From Pilatotrama ljubarskyi (Eukaryota; Basidiomycota; Agaricomycetes; Polyporales; Polyporaceae), in contig MU277677.1 of assembly GCA_022385805.1 (NCBI GenBank), forward strand, positions 377,236 through 441,235: a stretch of DNA of 64,000 nucleotides, in the 5' to 3' direction. The notes under the pieces were generated by a model. That model saw only the letters and a list, made by a program, of their open reading frames with translations, did no database searches and was not told the DNA's origin. This document shows positions 10,979-22,500 of this stretch, piece after piece. How positions within the stretch are numbered: position 1 is the first letter of the stretch; every line of letters begins with the position of its first letter. The translations under genes and the position numbers were made by a program.

Positions 10979-12131
10979 GGTGTCGACGCGTCGCGGGGTC
11001 TGTGGGAGAGGAGCTGCGGCTTTGGAGGGGTTCTAGAGTAGGATGCATGCACACGACGGTAAGGCGTTGACCTGGGCTAGAGCGCGCACTGGTACAGTAG
11101 AGGCTTGCGGTTCGCTGCTGTCCTCTCTCCTCGGAGCAGATCTAGACCGGGCAGAGGCTGCATTGTGATCGGGCCTGCTGCAGTACTCGGGGATACCACG
11201 AAAACATACTCGTTCAGAACTTCAGCAGTCGCCGCGAGGAGGAACAGAGGTCACCGGCAAGATATCCAGCTAGAACACAACTTGCCCATGGACGAAAGAC
11301 CCTGTGCGGCACACCGACCAGCGTTCGAGCACGAGCCAAACCCGCAGATCCGCGTCCGAAGCTGTCACATACGCGCAATCGACGCAAGGTCACGAGGAGA
11401 CGCAAGCAGGCAGGGCAGATCGTCCATTCCAGCGACGCAAGAAGGTCGAGTGAGCATGCACGCATGGCTTCGCGGAAGTCCAAAGCACGATGAAAAGCGA
11501 ATCCGTGGATAGATCGACGGTAGGTACAGGACGTAAGTTACATACGATGGTGGTGGACTGGTGGTGGTCGGCGGTGAAGGAATCAAGGTTCGCAAGCGCC
11601 CCTCTGCAGCAGCACTTCTGTGCCTGAGTCTCAGCTCGCGCGCGAGACCTGGAGACCTCGAATTCCGAAGCTCGAGCAGCGATGGCGGTTTCGAGCCTCC
11701 TACAGGTGATTCTGAACAGGGGTATGCGATAGAACATGCAGAGTGCTACATAATGATACTACTAACTACTACTACTGATACCGGTCGTCACCACACCGAG
11801 CCCGCGATAGGAAATTAGCCACCATCTGTGGTCCCCCTTCCCATCTCACATACAACCGCCGCCAAGAAATAGAAGTCTCGTGCCCGCCTCTCTACTCATC
11901 CGGAGTGCATTCCAGGTCATCTCTTCATGTCGAGGTCGCAGGCGTGAGGAAGGGAGGGAAGGCGGGACGCATATCGTACAGTCGCGCCGCCATACTGTCT
12001 GTCCAACTGAGCCTGGGGATACGCACGCCTCCCGATCGAGTCCGTGAACATGGGCGAGGGCGGGACTGTCGCTATCGCCCACACATCACCGCTACCTCCG
12101 CAGGAGCCGAAGTGGCAAAGCAGGGACGTGC
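10979..12131. other. intergenic region, no gene recognised
   Basis: About 1.15 kb between the 5' end of the DUF6593 gene and the 3' end of HAT1. Short open frames occur on both strands, but none has conserved motifs. A small microsatellite of ACT/CTA units lies at about 11757-11776. The first part is presumably the DUF6593 promoter. Confidence 0.45.
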
Positions 12132-14289
12132 TCAGAGGACGTGCCCGAGGATGCGTCTGTAGTCGGCGACGACGCTCTGGAACGTCTCCTCGAGCTTCTG
12201 TTGTCTCTCCTGCTTGTCCAGCTGCATGAGGATCTCCTGCATTCCTCCTCCGTCAGACTTTCCCTCTTCTACGAATTGGAAGAGAAAGAACGAGGAAACG
12301 CACGTAGTTGAAGCGGTACAGCCGCTCCTTGACCTGCAACCGGTACGCACGCTGCGCGCGCTCGTCCGCGGGGTCCGTGTGCTTCAGGATGAGCATCTCG
12401 ACGAGCCGGTTGAACTGCCGCTGCAAGCACGGGGACAATTCACATCCGAACGCAAGCCACAAAACCACAGCAGATAACGAATAACAAGAGAGACGATTGT
12501 CAGCGCGGGGTTCGCATACGTGAGCGGGAGGAAGAAACTTGAGACGTACGCTGGCGATCTTCAGTTCTGTCCGCCACTTCTCCAGCCACCCCCGATCCGC
12601 CGGGGGCCCCATCTTCCCAGCGCCCGCGCGCATCGTCCGGGCCTTCCCCCTCTTTGTGCGCGGGACCTTCCCGCCATTACTCGACACCGCCTCGGGCCCA
12701 AAGCCCTCCCGCATGAACTTCTCGTTCGCGATCAGCATCTTCAAGTCGTTCCGGTCCCGCAGGTCCTCGAACGCCTCCGCGGGGTCCTCTACGGTGAGCT
12801 CGGCAATGCTCGGGCTCGCGAGGACGTGCTGGTAGATCGCCGTGTACAGCGCGGAGCCGTGCCCGTCCTGTTGGTACGGCGGGAGGATGAGGAACTGCGA
12901 GATGCGCAGGCGGACGCGCTCCGGGAAGCAGTAGAACGGGTACAGCGTTGCGTACCCGACGAAGTGGTACGTCGTGACGTCCGGGGCGGACCGCCGCCGC
13001 CGTTTCTCGTAGAGGACGACGAACTCCCAAGTGTCCTCGGCCTCGCTGATGTATGACCCGCCCTCGATGTAGAGCAGCACGAAGAGCTGCATGCGCCGAT
13101 GGTACTCCCGGAAGCCGGGCGTCTCCCATGTGCTCTGTATATCGCGTGTGTCAGTTCTGTCTCTGCGTACGCCAGAGCGGCGAGCGATTCGGCCCAGGCG
13201 TGACGTCTGGGCCTATAAAGATGGGGTCCGGATCAAATTGCTCCCTCTGTCATGCGGGTGGCCGAGAAATGGGGACTCTCTGAGGCAGCGCAGGAGAGTG
13301 CGCCCAAACGGTCTAGAGCTTCTCACGCTCCATTACCGTGCGCTGTGAAGGAAATACAAATGGGGGACGACAACCAGCGGTCGCGCCGGGCTAGAAGCCC
13401 TGTCGGAGTGCGCAAGCTGTCTGGGCGCATGGTGACCATGCATTCTCTTGCGGGTGTGCTCCAAGGCAAACCCACAGGATGGCTCGTAGACACCTGGGCA
13501 TCCCAGAATATGGCGTCTTGTGCCCAGGTGCCCAGAGCTGTACAAAGGGCGACTGGTCTCATCATGCGGGTCTCTTCACGACAGCACGGCCTGTGCGAGA
13601 GTCGGACAAAGGGCGAGATAACTCACATGGTAGACCTCGAAATCGACGGACTCTTCGTCCTCTGGACTGAGGACTTGCGAGATGGCTACGTTCTTGCCTT
13701 TGGTGAGCGTCGTGGCGGCGCGGGTATATGAGTGGATCTTCTGCCCAAACGGCTTGAAGTTGATCGCGTCTTCCTCGACGCGCTGCAGAAATTTCTGCTC
13801 GTCGATGTAGTATCCCGGGGGTATAAACTTGGAGAGCGTGCCCTCGATGTCGTCTACGGTTGACGATGAGGGGAGCTTTTCCGAGTACTGGATGTTGAGG
13901 TACTGTGCGAGGGAACCGGATGCAAACTTGAGCTGCGAGGGGGTGAGCGGGGGGAACGAGCCTGAGAGGTGGAGGACGCGTACGTCTATCGTGAGGTCTT
14001 TGTACCCGTAAATCTTCTCCTCTTCGCCGAATATCTGCCCCGCATGTTGCAGCGAGCGCAACAGGGAGCAGAAGAAAGACTCACTGGGTACGTGAATGTG
14101 GGGTGGAAGTTCTCGTACACCTCTCTCGCCCAGAGCGACGCTTTGTCCTCTGGTGCACGCACTGAGTGGCGAGCGTCGGGTGAGCAGGGCAGCGCGGAGG
14201 ACGCGGAGGACGCTGTGCTCACCGAGAGAAAGCGTGAGTGCCTCGTTTGCGTCGGCGGTCCACTGCGCTGCATTCGTTGGCGTGGCCAT
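12132..14289 (-). CDS. HAT1: type B histone acetyltransferase catalytic subunit
   Basis: The gene acetylates newly made histone H4 in the cytoplasm and nucleus using acetyl-CoA. Exon 1 starts MATPTNAAQWTADANEALTL; exon 2 gives EDKASLWAREVYENFHPTF; then EEEKIYGYKDLTIDVR and VDFEVYH form the HAT1 N-terminal domain. The GNAT core follows: STWETPGFREYHRRMQLFV, FVGYATLYPFYCFPERVR, the acetyl-CoA loop ISQFLILPPYQQDGHGSALY and the acidic catalytic stretch TVEDPAEAFEDLRDRNDLK. The C-terminus (QEILMQLDKQERQQKLEETF to GHVL) is a coiled helix. Length is roughly 420 residues, normal for the family. The intron at 13135-13626 is 492 nt, about nine times longer than its neighbours. The gene is head-to-head with RAD1. 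Confidence 0.93.
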
Positions 14290-14683
14290 TGCGGAGGTTG
14301 TGGTGGATGGGAACAGAGATGGGAGAGCGGCGAGCGCGGGGCGAGGGCGAGCAAGGGCGAGTGCCGTCGCGTCCCTGTCCGCGGCGGTCTAGGTCTTGAC
14401 CTCATCCAGCGCGTCACGTCACGCACGCGCACACAGTCACGCGTCGCGTCCTTTGCGTGACAGCCCTGCGCGTTCTGGTCCCTGGCACGCGTTCCCACCC
14501 GGTCTTCTTCTCGGCACCAACAGCCTCCGCCACTTTTGTTTCCGACATATTCTGCCCCTCGAACGCGCGATAACACACGGAACAGTCTCACAGGCCCCCA
14601 GATAACCAGACGCAGCGAACGCTGGGCAGTGGCTTGGGTCGTGCCACAGCAGGAAGAGCCTGCAGTGCACCCCAGAACCTACC
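14290..14683. promoter_or_regulatory. bidirectional HAT1/RAD1 promoter region
   Basis: These 394 bases separate the two start codons of divergently transcribed genes, so both promoters must lie here. The sequence is rich in CGCG and GCACGC motifs. No TATA box is obvious. Shared control is inference from position only. Confidence 0.5.
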
Positions 14684-17500
14684 ATGTCAGAGGAGCAGCC
14701 TAGAGTCTGTCCCTCATTTCGGCACACGCGGCCATTCCAGCACAAGACGATCTCTGACCAATCCCTGCAGGTCCTCACCGCGTCCGTACACGACTTCAGG
14801 TACTTCGCCGCCCTTCTCCGCGGCGTCAACTTCGCAAACGTGAGCCCTCTCGACACCCTTATCGTCCCCGTGCTGATCCCCTTCCTCGACCTTCTCGCCC
14901 TCGTCCCCAGCGCGCAAGCGTCTCTATAACCGCCGACGGCTTCACCGTCACCGTCGAGGAGGCCCGATGTCTCACAGGTCAGCACCGTCACTTCCCTGAT
15001 GGATCGCACCAGTTCGCCTGTCTTGGCATCTCCAGACGCGTCTCCCCCAGAATCGCATCGGATATTGCGGGGTCTTGCCCCGCGCGTGCGATGCGGTGCC
15101 GTCGAGATCGGTCCTACGAGTCTCCAGGGCGATGGCCGAACCTGCACCGCTGCCTAGCCCAGAAGCGGGGCATGCGTAGAGGTCCCGCCTCAGCCCAGCC
15201 CACACATGACGCTCGGACACCTACAACACGTAAAAGCTGCGGCCATTGCCGTGTGTCGGCCTATCCTTGGGCCACACTGCCCGAGCTTGCCCTACTCGTT
15301 CGCTCGCGCTCTATGGCCGAGGACATGTCCGCCCTGTGGCCCACGGCTGGGTCAGGTTTGGACGTCCTTGACGTCCGCGTGGTCGAATGAGCTAAGTAAA
15401 ACGTCGGATTGACTTGCGGCAACCTTGCGCAACTGTTGCCCGCGGAGCACATGCAATTGTTGGTCCCCGTTTGACGATTGCGCTTCGCTCCACGGGGTGG
15501 TGGTCATCGGACGCAGCGGAGATGCTGTCACGCCCTTCTAGCGACCACCAGTTCTGAATGGGCATACACCTTCCTCATTCCGTCTTGCCGAGGCGTTTGG
15601 ATGCCGGCCATGCATACACGTACAACCCACGCACACGACAGACAGGCGCAGATAGCTGCCCTTGGTCCGTAGCGCTCAGCGTCCGTGGGTCCGAGGCTGG
15701 TCCAGGAACGAACCACAACGTGGTTTTCATATTGGACAGGACGCCCGGGCTGACGTGGCTTCGTCTATGGCATCTCGAACTCCCGGTGAGACATGACAAA
15801 GAGCCTCGAAGCTCGACGCCGAACTCTGTCGTCATCCCGTCCTTCGCTCGGGGGCGTCCGATGAGCTCGTGGGCGTACGTCTTCCGCCGAGCGAAGCACG
15901 GAGACTGGAGATGACGGGAGAACATGGATGCTGGATGGACGCTGCGCATCGATGGGAGAAACCATCGCTGGAAAACATGTGCCTGTCCTGCATCTGCATC
16001 TGCACTCGCATCTGCGTGTGTATATGCGCACGAGAGGACGGGCGCGTGCGGTGGGTTCACTGAATCGTGCGTCGATTGCGGGGCCGTCGACTGAATGAGA
16101 TGCGATGGGGCTGCAATTGGAAGCTAGGTTGGCCTCATTTCCGTTCGCTTCTCCCGCCGAGACGTCGCTCTCGTCTTGTATCACTCCAGGCGTTCTGTAT
16201 CAACCTTCCTTGCCGCCACGGCGGATTTATGTTCGTGCACAGCGAGCGCTGACGAACACCCGCCGTTGTACAGCGACCGCCTTCGTCTTCAGCCACGTCT
16301 TCGACGAGTTCGTCTACAACCCCGAGGTGGCGCAGCCGTCGCAGCGTTCCCAACTTGAGGATGAGGGAGACGAAGAGCTGACGGCGACGGCGTTCGAGAT
16401 CCCGCTCGGGACGCTCATGGACTGCCTCAACGTCTTCGGGACGGCGGGGCTTGCGCCCGGGTCCTCGCAGAAGAAGAAGAAGTCGCTCGGGGATGGAGAG
16501 GATTCCGACGGTGGCGGCGGCGGAGGTGGAAGCAGGAAGGGGAAGGGGAAGGAGAGGGCAGACGTGGACGGCGCAGGGGGTAATGCGAGGTTGGATCAGT
16601 GGTTCGCCCCGGGCAAGGGTACGGGCATGAGGATGTCGTATGCAGGGCCGGGGCATCCGCTCACGTTGCTGGTGTGAGTACACTCAGTTGGCTGGCTGTC
16701 GGCGGGAGTTGCAGGTTGATGGATTGTGGTGTGGTACAGGGCGGAGGAGTCGGGCGGGCCGACTGCGACGTGCGAGATCACGACTTGGGAACCGGAGCCG
16801 CGGCTGGAGCTCGCCTTCGACTCTGACGCTGCGTAAGTTCGACTGTCTGCGTAACCTGTACTGCTCCGCTCATCAGTTATGTCTCATGCAGCGTCCTCAA
16901 AATCATCCTCAAGGTACGGCCCCCCTCTTTTCCTCGTCCACCGACCCGCTCACCCCCGGCTTCTGACTAGTCGTCATGGCTCCGCGACGCGCTCTCCGAA
17001 CTTGACCCGTCTACCGAGAAGCTAACCATCATCGGCAACCCCCCTGCACCCCCGGGACGCGCCGCGCGCTCCGCCGCCCCTCCCTGTTTGCGCCTGCGCG
17101 CAGTGGGACAATTCGGGAGCACGGAGATGGACTACCCGAACGACAGGGAGGTGCTCGAGACGTGCGAGTGCGCGCAGAGTGTGTCTTTCACGTGAGTCCC
17201 CTTCACCCACTGTCCCGTTCACTGGTTGGGAAAAGAGGCTGAATGTGGATATGGAATGGTGTGCGAACAGATACAAGTTCTCGCATGTGTCGAGGGCGTT
17301 GCGCGCGCTGCAGAGCTCGTTGAAGACGTCGTTGCGGATCGACGACGAGGGGCTGCTTAGTTTGCAGTTCATGATGCCTGCGCCGCGGCGACCGGGTGGG
17401 CGACGCTCAGAGGCGTTCATAGAATTTTGGGTGGGTTATATTGCTTCTGGTATGGCAGGCTTTACTGACGTAGTCGCAGTGCCTCCCGCTCGAGGAATGA
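14684..17500 (+). CDS. RAD1: Rad1 subunit of the 9-1-1 DNA-damage checkpoint clamp
   Basis: Eight exons (14684-14839, 14911-14977, 16274-16673, 16740-16832, 16892-16913, 16971-17191, 17271-17430, 17480-17500) join in frame to 379 residues. Rad1 forms a PCNA-like ring with Rad9 and Hus1 that is loaded at damaged DNA. Family features are VHDFRYFAALLRGVNFAN, SITADGFTVTVEEARCL, AFVFSHVFDEFVYNPE, IPLGTLMDCLNVFGT, HPLTLLVAEESGGPTATCEI and the end FIEFWCLPLEE. A glycine/lysine-rich insert of about 50 residues in exon 3 (starting after the LAPGSSQKKKKS stretch) is unlike typical Rad1. Intron 2 is 1,296 nt, while the others are 57-79 nt; the exons on either side rejoin exactly in frame. Exon 5 is only 22 nt. 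Confidence 0.92.
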
Positions 17501-17693
17501 GTGTTTGACGCTCTCGCATTGTCGCATATTCTCGTCCGATCAGCATGCTATCTTGTGCCTCAGAGAGTTCCGTTGTCGGTCATGTATCCATAGGCATACC
17601 CTGTATTTCTTGCTGCATCTTCCCCTCGTATCGTATGGACTTTCCATGAGCAGCGGTGTAGTAAAGTCTATTAGCAAGATCCAGAGAGGTACG

Positions 17694-18878
17694 TTAGATC
17701 AACCCGTCTATGAAGTCAGAACCAGTTTTGGGCTTCGAAGGCAGAACTGCGGGAGCGGCCGCGGGAGGCGTCGGCTTTGAGGGAGGGAGATAGTCCGCGA
17801 TGATCGAGTCGAAGTCGGCCTCTGTCTTCGGGACTGCACCAACAAGATCAGCATCCATTCGCTTTCCATGCCACATCCGGAGCAACTCACCGGCAGCGGC
17901 GCGCGCCTTGAGCGACGCATCGAGCATATTGCCGACAATGAGCCTCCGTATGGACGCCCCATCCAGCGGCACGACTTCCTCTTTCTTCTCGCCTTGCGCG
18001 CCCGTCTTCTTGTCCGTCTTAACGTCCGGTACGGGAGTCTCGCGGAACGTGCCCGTCGGCGACGACGCGAGCCCGAGATGCGCGAGGACGTCGCCCTTGG
18101 TGAGCATCCCGCGCACGCCCGTGCCCTTGATCTTCTCGACGTCGCCCGAGGGAATGTGGTGCTCCTGGATGAGCCGCAGGACGGAGGGGAAGAGCGGGCG
18201 CGAGGTCTGCGGGACGTGCGACTCGGTGGGAGGGGCCGGAGGGGACTTCTTCGCCGTCGCGGGGGAGGGCTGGGAGCTGGCCGCGGAGGTGGAGGCAGAG
18301 GGCGGGGGGGAGGGCTTGGACTGGGGTTGTGAGGGAGACGGCTCGTCAGCGGGCACTTCGAGGTTGGATATGTCGTCGCCCTCCTCCGCAAGGAGGGCGA
18401 TGGTCTTCCCTACGGGTACGTTCTTCGTGCCGTCCGGAGCCTGCGGAGAACCATGAGGTAAAGTCCGTGCAACCAGATTATAGTAGACACGCACAATGAT
18501 CTTCCCGAGTACACCGTCATCCTGCGCTTCGACGTCGATGGTCGCCTTGTCCGTCTCCTGCAAAGCAAATACGGTCATGAGCCTCCGTGCGCGCGCAATA
18601 GAAAGGCCATGGACGTACGATCTCGAGTAGAACGTCACCAGCCATAAACGACTCGCCCTCTTTCTTCTTCCAAGACGCGATGCCGCCCTCGGTCATCGTG
18701 GGCGACATGGCCGGCATCGCGAACTTGGTGACCGCATTCCGCGCTGCGGTCGTCTGTATCCCTGCCCATTTACGATACCGTCAGAGCTGATTCCATCCAT
18801 ACCTCAGTTCTAGAACTCACATCGCCTGCTCGACGAGGCCCGCAGTGCAGCCTTCGAGACGTGGTGGAAGGAGTACAT
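17694..18878 (-). CDS. PDX1: pyruvate dehydrogenase complex E3-binding protein (protein X)
   Basis: The protein anchors dihydrolipoamide dehydrogenase (E3) to the mitochondrial pyruvate dehydrogenase core. Exon 1 (from ATG at 18878) is a basic, Ser/Ala-rich presequence ([19 protein letters not shown]). It joins in frame to [17 protein letters not shown], the lipoyl-domain start, and then [15 protein letters not shown] with the lipoylated lysine in ETDKA. A Pro/Ser/Ala linker follows, then an E3-binding domain ([20 protein letters not shown] and [18 protein letters not shown]). The catalytic acyltransferase domain of E2 is absent; instead there is a short tail ending [10 protein letters not shown]. 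That domain set identifies Pdx1 rather than E2. At least four introns are present. Confidence 0.9.
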
Positions 18879-19177
18879 TTTGGAGTCGTACGTTGGCTGA
18901 GCGCGCGCACCGAGCTGTGCGTGACGAGACTGCAATTACCGGGCGCTAGGAAACACGGCGAATCCCGGCACGTGGTCCGCGTGCGCCTTTGAGCGCGTCT
19001 GGATGCCGGCTGGTATACAGTATTCATCCTCGTAGGCTGAGTGCACAGGAATTTTGGGAACTGGAGATAGTTGGTGCTGATGAAGCGGGGATGCGTCTCT
19101 CAGTATACAATGCGGTTAGGAAAAGGCAAGGAAATGCTTAAAAGCCAACAGACGACGCGGACCAGCGTTCCTGGCGC

Positions 19178-19515
19178 CTAGCTACACCCGCGCCGAACGG
19201 GCAGCGTGCGCGGAGGCTTTCGCGGCTTGAGGTCCACCGCCATCTCCGCTATCCCGGACACGACCTGGTCATGAACCTTGCCTGTCTTCGCGTCTTGTCT
19301 CTGCTCGTCTTGCTTGTCTGAACCATTGCGCGGGGCTGCTTGCACGGTGAGTTCATGCAGACACTAGTGCCAGTCCACAGAAGACGATCGCGCTTGTCTT
19401 GTGCTCTTGCTGACCTCTCTGCTCCTGTACTAGGTTTCATGTAGCTCGGGTTTGCGAACACCCTACGCATATAATCCTGAAGATAGAGGTCGACAACCTC
19501 CGCGTCGGACGACAC
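19178..19515 (-). CDS. possible small unidentified protein, divergent from SCAP
   Basis: A minus-strand frame ends with a stop at 19178. Two stretches can be joined by a ~110-nt GT...AG intron: VVDLYLQDYMRRVFANPSYM (about 19490-19430) and NGSDKQDEQRQDAKTG to PPRTLPVRRGC. No ATG lies upstream before an in-frame stop, so either translation starts at an internal Met (DYM) or there is a further exon overlapping the SCAP 5' end. I do not recognise the family. It could also be untranslated. Confidence 0.3.
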
Positions 19516-19516
19516 G

Positions 19517-22500
19517 ATGTACTCCCCACTGGGATCTCTACTGCAGCGCGCGCGGCTGCTCGGAACCCAGTTCTTCTACCGCTTCGGCATGTGCGTATGC
19601 CAGACCTCTCGCTCGCGTTCTTGGCTCATCTTTGCTTCACGCAGACATTGCGCGACGCATCAAATACGCCTGATCCTCGTCTCGTCCGTCGTGATCACCT
19701 CCCTCCTCTTCCCCGCCATTGCTATCTACTACTCCTCCCAGACGCAATACTTCGCCGGCTTCACCCTCCGCGTCTTGGACTCATTCCTTACTCCAGACGA
19801 CATCTCCAGCTACTTCGCTCAACATGACTTGCGACATCTATGGGAGGGGGATCCTGCTTTGCGTGTCAGAGACGACTCCGTCGCCCGGGCCAGATGTGGC
19901 ATGGAAAGCATCTTGCGCGAAGAGCGTCTCTTGGTCGGCGGAGTTGCTCCCGAAGACGGACTAGGAGCGCTGGATAAGAGCACGTTGCTCGCCACCCTGG
20001 AGCTTGAACGCCACATCGCCGACGCCATGGCTGCCCGCGGTGTCCAGTGTCTGCAAACTCGACAGGGCTCCTGCTTCTCTCTGAGCCCGCTCGCATTCTG
20101 GAACCACGACGAAGGTGCTTTCATGGCCGATGACAACATCCTGGACACACTCAATCTGTCGCAAAACATCTCTGTGGCTGGGGTACCGATCACGCCGGAG
20201 ATGGTCCTCGCGGGGCGCGAGTTGCGGGACCCGACATCGAACCACTTTGACGCATCGATGTTCCTCGTGCTTACCTACTTCTTTCCGGAGCAAGAATGTT
20301 TTGGGAAGGAGGGCCACTTCCAATGGCTGCACGCGCTTGAGGACGCGGGCGGTTCTGCCGGTGAATTGATCGTGCTGGCGCAGGAGCCTCATGTTATCGC
20401 TCTTGAGGTACGTCAGGATCACCTCCCCTTCCCTTGGCGGCCGCATTGATACCGCTATGGCGTAGTATCAGAAGAACCTCTCCATGCGCAGTCGGTTGTC
20501 CGTCCTTTCGCTATTCACTTACGTCGCATACACGGCGTTCACTATCCATTGCTTCCGGCTGTTTCGGCGCATGGATATGGTGCATTCGCGCATCGGCCTT
20601 GCGTTCACCGGTATTGTCGAGATTCTGGTCAGCACGATCACGAGCGTCAGCGTCTGTGCCCTGGTCGGCTTCCGTGTGACGATGGTGCCTCTCGAACTCT
20701 TCCCTATCATTGTCGTGTTCATAGGAGTCGAGAACATGGGCAGCATTGTGAGTGACGTCAATACGTTCCGGGAACGTAACATCCTGACAGTTTGACAGGT
20801 CGATGCGGTGGTGAGAACATCGATATCTCTCCCGGTCAAGGAACGCGTCGCCCAAGGGCTCAGTCACGCCGGAACATCGAACACGCTCAAGGTGGTTGCC
20901 TATAACGCCGTCCTGGGCGTCATTGCTGCCCTCTCTACCGGCGCGATACGCCAGTTTTGTGCGTTTTCGATCGTAGTGCTGGTAGCTCATTGGTTTCTGG
21001 TGCATACATTCTTCGTGACGGTAGTGTCAATTGACATACAACGCCTAGAGGTAGGGTCCACGTCTGACTTCTGAAAGCCAACCCGGCTGACCTTGTGCAG
21101 CTGGACGAGCTTCTGCGTCAGAATGCCACTTTAGCGCCCACCGTCATCCCTGATCCGCGGAAGACAGCCCCTCAGCCCTCCAAATCCAAACTCGGTTCAC
21201 TATGGGCTACGTTGCAGAGCATGGTCAGGGGCAGACCTGCGAAGAATATCAGTTTATTCCTGGTGAGTATCTACTGTTCTGTTCCTGTCCTCCTTCGTAA
21301 CATTGTCCCAGTTGCTCGCTATCACTGCGACGCTCTACTACGCGACCTCCCCTCAAGCCGTTGGTAGCAAGCAGGCGGCGAAGCCACATCCTACGCGCAA
21401 CCTCCTCTCCCAGCTGTCTAAGCCGCATGCTACAACATTGGACGATGTCTCTCCGGCGCAGCGGGTTTGGCAGACCCTGAACCCGGTCGGCGATCCCCTC
21501 ATTCACATCCGCATCGAGTCGCCTACTATTCTAGTGCTCGGAGAGGGAGAACAGACTCAAGGGCTAGACGACTTGACCATCAATATCGACAAGTCGTCCC
21601 GTCATCGCCTATCCCGCATTTCTCGTCTCTGGACGCGGACAACGCGACCGGTGGTGTGGCTGCTCAAGTTCTTCCTTATGCCCATCACCATCACTACACT
21701 CTTGCTCTACGGCCTTCTATTGTATCTGCTCAAAGATGCAGAGCTCCTCGAGGCTCAGCGGCACGCTGCCGAGCCGGAGTCGCCTATAGCGGAGGAAGTA
21801 TCGTCCATGGAAGATGACATATCCTTCAGCACCTTACCGCGCGCGTTCGCGACAGACGTCGACCTCATTGCCGCCAGCCGAGACGGGAAGGTCCTCGCCA
21901 CGGTAGGCTTGCAGAACGAGTTCGTCATATGGCGGACCGACACACAGTCGCACGTGGCCGTCGACACCTCGAGCTTCCTCCTTGGCAATTCCAGTACACC
22001 GTCGGCTTCTACTACTCTCACCGCCATCACGGTCAGCGATAGCGGGGACGTCTGTGCTGCCGGGACTGGTTCTGGGGCAATCGCCGTGTTCCTCATCGGA
22101 AAGGACCAGATCAAGTCTCTCCCGCTCGTGCACCTTGAGCATCTCACCTCTGGCGTCACAGCAATCCACTTCACTGGCTCCCTCAAGATGCTCGCTAATG
22201 CAGTAGCTTCCAAGCGAACATCGGAGGCGCCGACTGAGCTCTCATCCCGCCTGTACGCTGCCTATGAGAACGGCGCCGTGGTTGAGTGGGACATACTCTC
22301 AATATCCAATCCCCGCTACGTCACGCCTACGCGCGCCGCCTCGGTCGTCAAGTCCATGCTTCTTCCCATACAGGCGGATGGCCGTCTGCTCGTCGGGTTC
22401 TGCCTCGACGACGGCGTGCTGGAGCTATGTAACGTCGAGCGCGCTGATCCTGTTTTCACTGGTGATTGTGCGATCGCTGCTGGCAACCCTGCGGATCTGG

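Noticed and set aside
13252..13731. 159-residue plus-strand frame inside HAT1
   Set aside because: It covers the HAT1 intron and runs antisense into a verified HAT1 exon. No domain is recognised.
15575..16060. 161-residue minus-strand frame inside RAD1 intron 2 as a nested gene
   Set aside because: No conserved motif, repetitive composition (CTGCAT repeats give the DASADADA run), and it overlaps another equally long frame. GC-rich DNA gives such frames by chance.
18301..18350. Apparent long plus-strand frame (17868-18332) antisense to PDX1
   Set aside because: It is the mirror of the Pro/Ser/Ala linker of PDX1; biased GC composition opens all frames.
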